Positions 60,288-64,000 of a DNA stretch of 64,000 nucleotides are shown here, one piece after another. This DNA comes from Acidobacteriota bacterium (GTDB lineage: Bacteria > Acidobacteriota > Terriglobia > Bryobacterales > Bryobacteraceae). Location of the stretch: NCBI GenBank assembly GCA_014584705.1, contig JACTMJ010000006.1, forward strand, positions 310,001 to 374,000, in the 5' to 3' direction. Both the position numbers and the translations under genes were made by a program. The notes under the pieces were generated by a model, which worked only from the letters and a program-made list of their open reading frames with translations, searched no databases and had not been told where the DNA came from. The first letter of the stretch is position 1; every line of letters starts with the position of its first letter.

Positions 60288-61090
60288 TTCGGGCACTGGC
60301 GGGCGTGCGGCATGCCGTTCTTGACCTGGACGGCACGGTCTATAAAGGCTCCACTCTGTTCCCGTGGACTCTGGGCTTTCTGGAGCAGTTGGGGCAGGCT
60401 GGGGTCGGCCATACGTTTCTCACCAACAACACCTCGCATAGCAGGGACGATTACGTCGCGCGGCTGCGCGGAATGGGCATTCCCGCGAGCGCGGATGAGA
60501 TCTACACCGCGGCCGACGCCACGATCGACTATCTGCGGCGGGAATTGCCCGATATCGCGCGCATCGCCCTGTTGGGGACTCCCTCGCTTGCGGAGCAGTT
60601 CGGGCAGGAGGGCTATCACATCGATTTCGAATCGCCACAGGCCGTGGTGGTGGGTTTCGATACGACTCTCGGCTATGCGCGCCTGTGCCGTGCCGCCTGG
60701 TGGATCTCGCAAGGGCTTCCCTACATCGCAACTCATCCGGATCTGGTGTGCCCGACGGACGAGCCGACCGTCCTGGTGGATTGCGGCGCGATCTGCGCGG
60801 CGTTGAACGCCGCCACGGGGCGGACTCCCGTGGTGCTCGGCAAACCCGAGCCGAGAATTCTCGAGGGCATCGCGCGAAAGCACGGTATCAGGACGGACGC
60901 GATTGCAATGGTGGGGGATCGCCTGTACACGGATGTGATGCTGGCGCATCGCGCGGGCGCGGTCTCCGTGCTGGTGCTCTCCGGCGAAGCCACGCGAGAG
61001 GAGGCCGAGGCGTTCGAACCACCACCCGATCTCATCGTGGCGCATGTGGGCGAACTCGGCGATGCGTTCCTCTCTGCAATGCAGACATGA
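60284..61090 (+). CDS. HAD-IIA (NagD/AraL-like) phosphatase
   Basis: A 268-residue hydrolase. Motif I is AVLDLDGTVYKG (nucleophile Asp), motif II is in HTFLTNNTSHSRD, and the late block VVLGKPEPRILEGI plus MVGDRLYTDVMLAHRAGA gives motifs III and IV. NagD/AraL enzymes dephosphorylate sugar and glycerol phosphates. Together with the dehydrogenase it could form a DHAP to glycerol route, which is inference. ATGA coupling to the preceding gene. Confidence 0.9.
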   Translation: MIRALAGVRHAVLDLDGTVYKGSTLFPWTLGFLEQLGQAGVGHTFLTNNTSHSRDDYVARLRGMGIPASADEIYTAADATIDYLRRELPDIARIALLGTPSLAEQFGQEGYHIDFESPQAVVVGFDTTLGYARLCRAAWWISQGLPYIATHPDLVCPTDEPTVLVDCGAICAALNAATGRTPVVLGKPEPRILEGIARKHGIRTDAIAMVGDRLYTDVMLAHRAGAVSVLVLSGEATREEAEAFEPPPDLIVAHVGELGDAFLSAMQT

Positions 61091-61152
61091 GCGTGGGGTT
61101 CCGGACTTAGGCGCGGGGTGATTCCAGGACTGCAGCGAACTAAAGAGGCAAT

Positions 61153-62421
61153 ATGTCACAACTCATCGGCAAGCTCGGAATGTACCCTCCGCTCGCGTGG
61201 GGGTATCTAGGGCTGTTGTTGTTTATGATCGGCGACGGCGTGGAATCGGGATATCTCTCCCCGTACCTGGTGCAGCACGGAATTTCTGAGCCAGGGGTAG
61301 CGCTGATCTTCACGGTGTACGGCGTGACAGCCGCCATCGCCGCCTGGTTTTCCGGTGCGCTGTGCGACCTCTGGGGACCGAAGCGCGTGATGTGGCTGGG
61401 GCTGGGGATTTGGGCCGTGTTCGAGGTGGCGTTCCTGCTGCTTGGCATTGCGCGCACGGACTATTGGAGCATTGTGACAACGTACGCGCTGCGGGGGTTT
61501 GGATACCCGCTCTTCTCTTTTGGATTTCTCGTGTGGATTGCAGCGGCGACTCCGGCACGGCAACTGGGAACCGCGGTGGGCTGGTTCTGGTTTGCCTTCA
61601 CGGGCGGGCTGCCCACACTCGGATCTCTGCTGGCGAGTTTCACCGTACCCGTGATCGGCTCCTACGCGACGCTCTGGCTCTCGCTCGGATTAGTGCTCGC
61701 GGGCGGGCTGGTGGCCATTCTGGGAACACACGAAGCGACGGGACTCCGGCCCCTGGCTTCCGAGGGGGTGCCCGTCATCCGCACGCTGCTTTCCAGCGTC
61801 ACAATCGCGTGGAAGCGGCCGAAAATTGGCGTGGGTGGTATCGTGCGCATGATCAACACCGCGCCGCAATTCGGATTTCTGGTTTTCCTTCCGCTTTACT
61901 TCACCAAGACGGTTGGCTTTGAACTCGCGGAATGGCTGCGGCTGCTAAGCGCGATGTTCCTGAGCAATATCGTATGGAATCTGCTGTTCGGCTTCATCGG
62001 GGACCGGCTCGGTTGGCGGCGCACGGTGGCCTTTTGCGGAGGAGTGGGGTCAGCGATCACGACTCTGGCGCTCTACTACACACCGGAATGGTTCGGCGCG
62101 CACTACCCCCTCTGCGTGCTGGCGGCCGTTTGCTATGGAGCGACGCTCGCGGGCTATGTGCCGCTTTCCGCGCTAATGCCTTCGCTCGCTCCGGAGCAGC
62201 GGGGTGCGGCGATGTCGATCCTCAATTTGGGCGCTGGAGCCAGCGTCTGGGTTGGTCCCGCGATCGCCGGCTTGTTTCTTCCGCGCTTCGGAGTGGGCGG
62301 TGTGATGTGGATCTTCGCGGTGCTCTATCTGCTGAGCGCGGCGCTCACCCTTTTGCTGAAACTGCCCTCGGAAGAGCAGGCGGCGATAACGGAGGCGGCT
62401 GGAATGCAGCAGGGCGGCTGA
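61153..62421 (+). CDS. MFS transporter, polyol-permease-like
   Basis: A 422-residue membrane protein with about 12 hydrophobic helices. MFS landmarks are FSGALCDLWGPKRVMWLG (loop 2-3 motif) and NLLFGFIGDRLGWRRTVAF. It resembles the ribitol/arabitol-type permease family, but the substrate is not fixed by sequence. It lies 62 bases after the HAD gene on the same strand and probably forms the last gene of the run, suggesting transport of a polyol or organic acid linked to that metabolism. Convergent with the ActP-like gene. Confidence 0.85.
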   Translation: MSQLIGKLGMYPPLAWGYLGLLLFMIGDGVESGYLSPYLVQHGISEPGVALIFTVYGVTAAIAAWFSGALCDLWGPKRVMWLGLGIWAVFEVAFLLLGIARTDYWSIVTTYALRGFGYPLFSFGFLVWIAAATPARQLGTAVGWFWFAFTGGLPTLGSLLASFTVPVIGSYATLWLSLGLVLAGGLVAILGTHEATGLRPLASEGVPVIRTLLSSVTIAWKRPKIGVGGIVRMINTAPQFGFLVFLPLYFTKTVGFELAEWLRLLSAMFLSNIVWNLLFGFIGDRLGWRRTVAFCGGVGSAITTLALYYTPEWFGAHYPLCVLAAVCYGATLAGYVPLSALMPSLAPEQRGAAMSILNLGAGASVWVGPAIAGLFLPRFGVGGVMWIFAVLYLLSAALTLLLKLPSEEQAAITEAAGMQQGG

Positions 62422-62431
62422 GCCGCGGCAC

Positions 62432-63988
62432 TCAGTGCAGGGTGGCCTTCTCCGCCCCCAATCCGGTATTGGCGCGCACGAGTAGCTCCGTGTACTTCTC
62501 TTCCGACTGCGGATCCCGGACCGCCAAAGTGCCAATGATCGCGGCAAGGAATCCAACGGGAATGCTCACAATGCCTGGATTCTCCAGCGGGAAGACGGCG
62601 GCCGCACCCATGAAACTGGGGCTGAGCGCAATCAACCCGATGCTGCTGATGAGGCCGGCGGCCATCCCGCAAACAGCACCCCCGGTGTGAAACCGCTTCC
62701 AAAAGAGCGACAGCAAAATCACGGGCAGATTGGCGGATGCGGCTACCGCGAAGGCCAGCCCAACCAGGAAGGCAACGTTGGCGGAAGGACCCACGAGGAT
62801 GGCCACACCCACCGCTCCCAGACCGAGCGCAACCGCCGTCAACCGGGCGACAGCCACTTCCTCTCGCGGGGATGTGGACTTGCCGGCTCGCAGAACATTT
62901 GAATAAAAGTCGTGCGCTACGGAGGTGGAAGCGCTGATGGTGAGCCCGGCCACCACCGCCAGAATCGTCGCGAACGTGACGGCGGCGATGAAAGCCAGGA
63001 AAAGGTCTCCGCCCAGGCGGAAGGCGAGCAGCGGAGCGCTCATGTTGATGCCGCCGTTAGCCGCAATGAAATCCCGGCCCACGAGCAGTGCTGCGCCGAT
63101 GCCGAGGAACGTGGTGAGCACATAGAAAACACCGATAATCGCCATCGCCCAAACCACGCTCTTGCGCGCGGTGGGGGCATCGGGAACGGTGTAAAAGCGT
63201 ACCAGAATGTGCGGCAATCCGGCGGTGCCGAGGATGAGCGCGAGCGAGAGAGAGATCAGATTGAGCGGCCCATACGGCGGCTTGTAGTAGAGACCCGGCT
63301 GCAGGAAATCCCGCACCACCGGAACGCCGTTCTCGGTATAGCCCACGCGGGTGGCGGCGTCGAAGAACGCGCCGAAGTTGTATCCATATCCCGCGAGCAC
63401 CAGCGTGGTGAGCAGGATAACGCCGGCCATCAGCAGGATCGCTTTGACAATCTGCACCCAGGTGGTGGCGAGCATGCCTCCAAACACAACGTAGACGATC
63501 ATCAAGAGGCCTACCGCCGAGACTGAGAGGCTGTAGTCCATGCCGATGTCCTTCATCAACAGGCTGACCATCGCACCGGCCCCCACCATCTGGGCAATCA
63601 TGTAGAAGCCGCTGATGGTGAGCGTGCTAAGCGCCGCCATCGCGCGCACCGGGCGCGGGCGCAGACGGTAAGCAAGCACGTCCGCCATAGTGTACTTTCC
63701 CGAATTGCGCAGCGGTTCCGCCACGATGAGGAGCACAGTGAGATACGCCACCAGGAAGCCGACCGAATACATGAAGCCGTCATAGCCGTAGTAGGCGATC
63801 AGGCCGGTGATGCCCAGAAACGAAGCCGCGCTCATGTAGTCTCCCGCAACGGCGAGGCCGTTCTGCCAGGCGGTAATGTTCCTCCCGGCGGCGAAGAAAC
63901 TGGCGGCGCCGCTCGACTTACGGGATGCCCAGGCGGTGATGCCGAGGGTGGCCACAATAAAGCCAAGGGTCATCAGAATGGCGGTCAT
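62432..63988 (-). CDS. Sodium/solute symporter, ActP-like (acetate permease family)
   Basis: A 518-residue membrane protein of the SSS family with 13 hydrophobic segments. Marks are [32 protein letters not shown] (family signature near the N-terminus), [18 protein letters not shown] and [16 protein letters not shown]. ActP carries acetate and other short monocarboxylates with sodium or protons. The ATG overlaps a probable stop TGA of an upstream gene that runs off the window (ATGA). In actP operons that gene is often a DUF485 protein, which is an inference here. Confidence 0.9.
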   Translation of the reverse strand: MTAILMTLGFIVATLGITAWASRKSSGAASFFAAGRNITAWQNGLAVAGDYMSAASFLGITGLIAYYGYDGFMYSVGFLVAYLTVLLIVAEPLRNSGKYTMADVLAYRLRPRPVRAMAALSTLTISGFYMIAQMVGAGAMVSLLMKDIGMDYSLSVSAVGLLMIVYVVFGGMLATTWVQIVKAILLMAGVILLTTLVLAGYGYNFGAFFDAATRVGYTENGVPVVRDFLQPGLYYKPPYGPLNLISLSLALILGTAGLPHILVRFYTVPDAPTARKSVVWAMAIIGVFYVLTTFLGIGAALLVGRDFIAANGGINMSAPLLAFRLGGDLFLAFIAAVTFATILAVVAGLTISASTSVAHDFYSNVLRAGKSTSPREEVAVARLTAVALGLGAVGVAILVGPSANVAFLVGLAFAVAASANLPVILLSLFWKRFHTGGAVCGMAAGLISSIGLIALSPSFMGAAAVFPLENPGIVSIPVGFLAAIIGTLAVRDPQSEEKYTELLVRANTGLGAEKATLH

Positions 63989-64000
63989 TCGGCGGCGTTC

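Overview
The window looks like a contiguous piece of an acidobacterial chromosome, most likely a Bryobacter/Solibacter-type organism. This rests on high GC, mixed gene orientation, a diderm envelope gene set (Tol-Pal, LptD, LPS enzymes) and secreted-protein families typical of that group (DUF1080, DUF1326, heparinase II/III). The taxonomic call is an inference; no rRNA gene is present. I see no CRISPR array, prophage, insertion sequence, tRNA or rRNA.

Layout. 1-10 kb: the cut end of a NadD-like gene; an ECF sigma / anti-sigma / YbjQ operon; a TsaC/Sua5-type gene; a secreted EEP-family hydrolase; a TauE-DUF1634 pair; a WaaA-LpxK fusion; a STAS protein; truB. 10-17 kb: a metR-like regulator divergent from metE, then a DAHP synthase gene preceded by an aromatic-rich leader peptide and attenuator, followed by a membrane-anchored unknown and a PfkB kinase. 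16.6-30 kb: a DoxX/MauE-thioredoxin fusion divergent from a heparinase-like lyase; a GIY-YIG-like orphan; a secreted kinase-like protein paired with an outer-membrane barrel; an NTT-type nucleotide transporter with a HEAT-like tail; a TIR/deoxyribosyltransferase-like protein; a LytS-type histidine kinase; ribA. 30-37.5 kb: a PilZ-like protein, lpxI, and the complete tolQ-tolR-tolA-tolB-pal-cpoB cluster. 37.5-47 kb: a xylose-isomerase-family gene, manC, and the classic ffh-rpsP-khpA-rimM-trmD-rplS-rnhB-lepB operon on the minus strand. 47-57.8 kb: an RDD protein, lptD, a DUF1326 protein with a structured leader, a lytic transglycosylase, rph-rdgB and small stress/metal proteins. 58-64 kb: a tightly coupled GDPD / glycerol-1-phosphate dehydrogenase / HAD phosphatase / MFS run and an ActP-like symporter.

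How the genes work together. Envelope building dominates: WaaA-LpxK and LpxI for lipid A-Kdo, LptD for LPS insertion, Tol-Pal for outer-membrane constriction, LepB for signal-peptide removal and a lytic transglycosylase for peptidoglycan. A second theme is translation and RNA processing (SRP, S16, L19, TrmD, RimM, KhpA, TruB, RNase PH, TsaC). The strongest regulatory signal is the attenuator before the DAHP synthase gene. The least explained units are the kinase-like/OMP pair, the glycerol-1-phosphate cluster and the TIR-like protein that lacks the usual glutamate.
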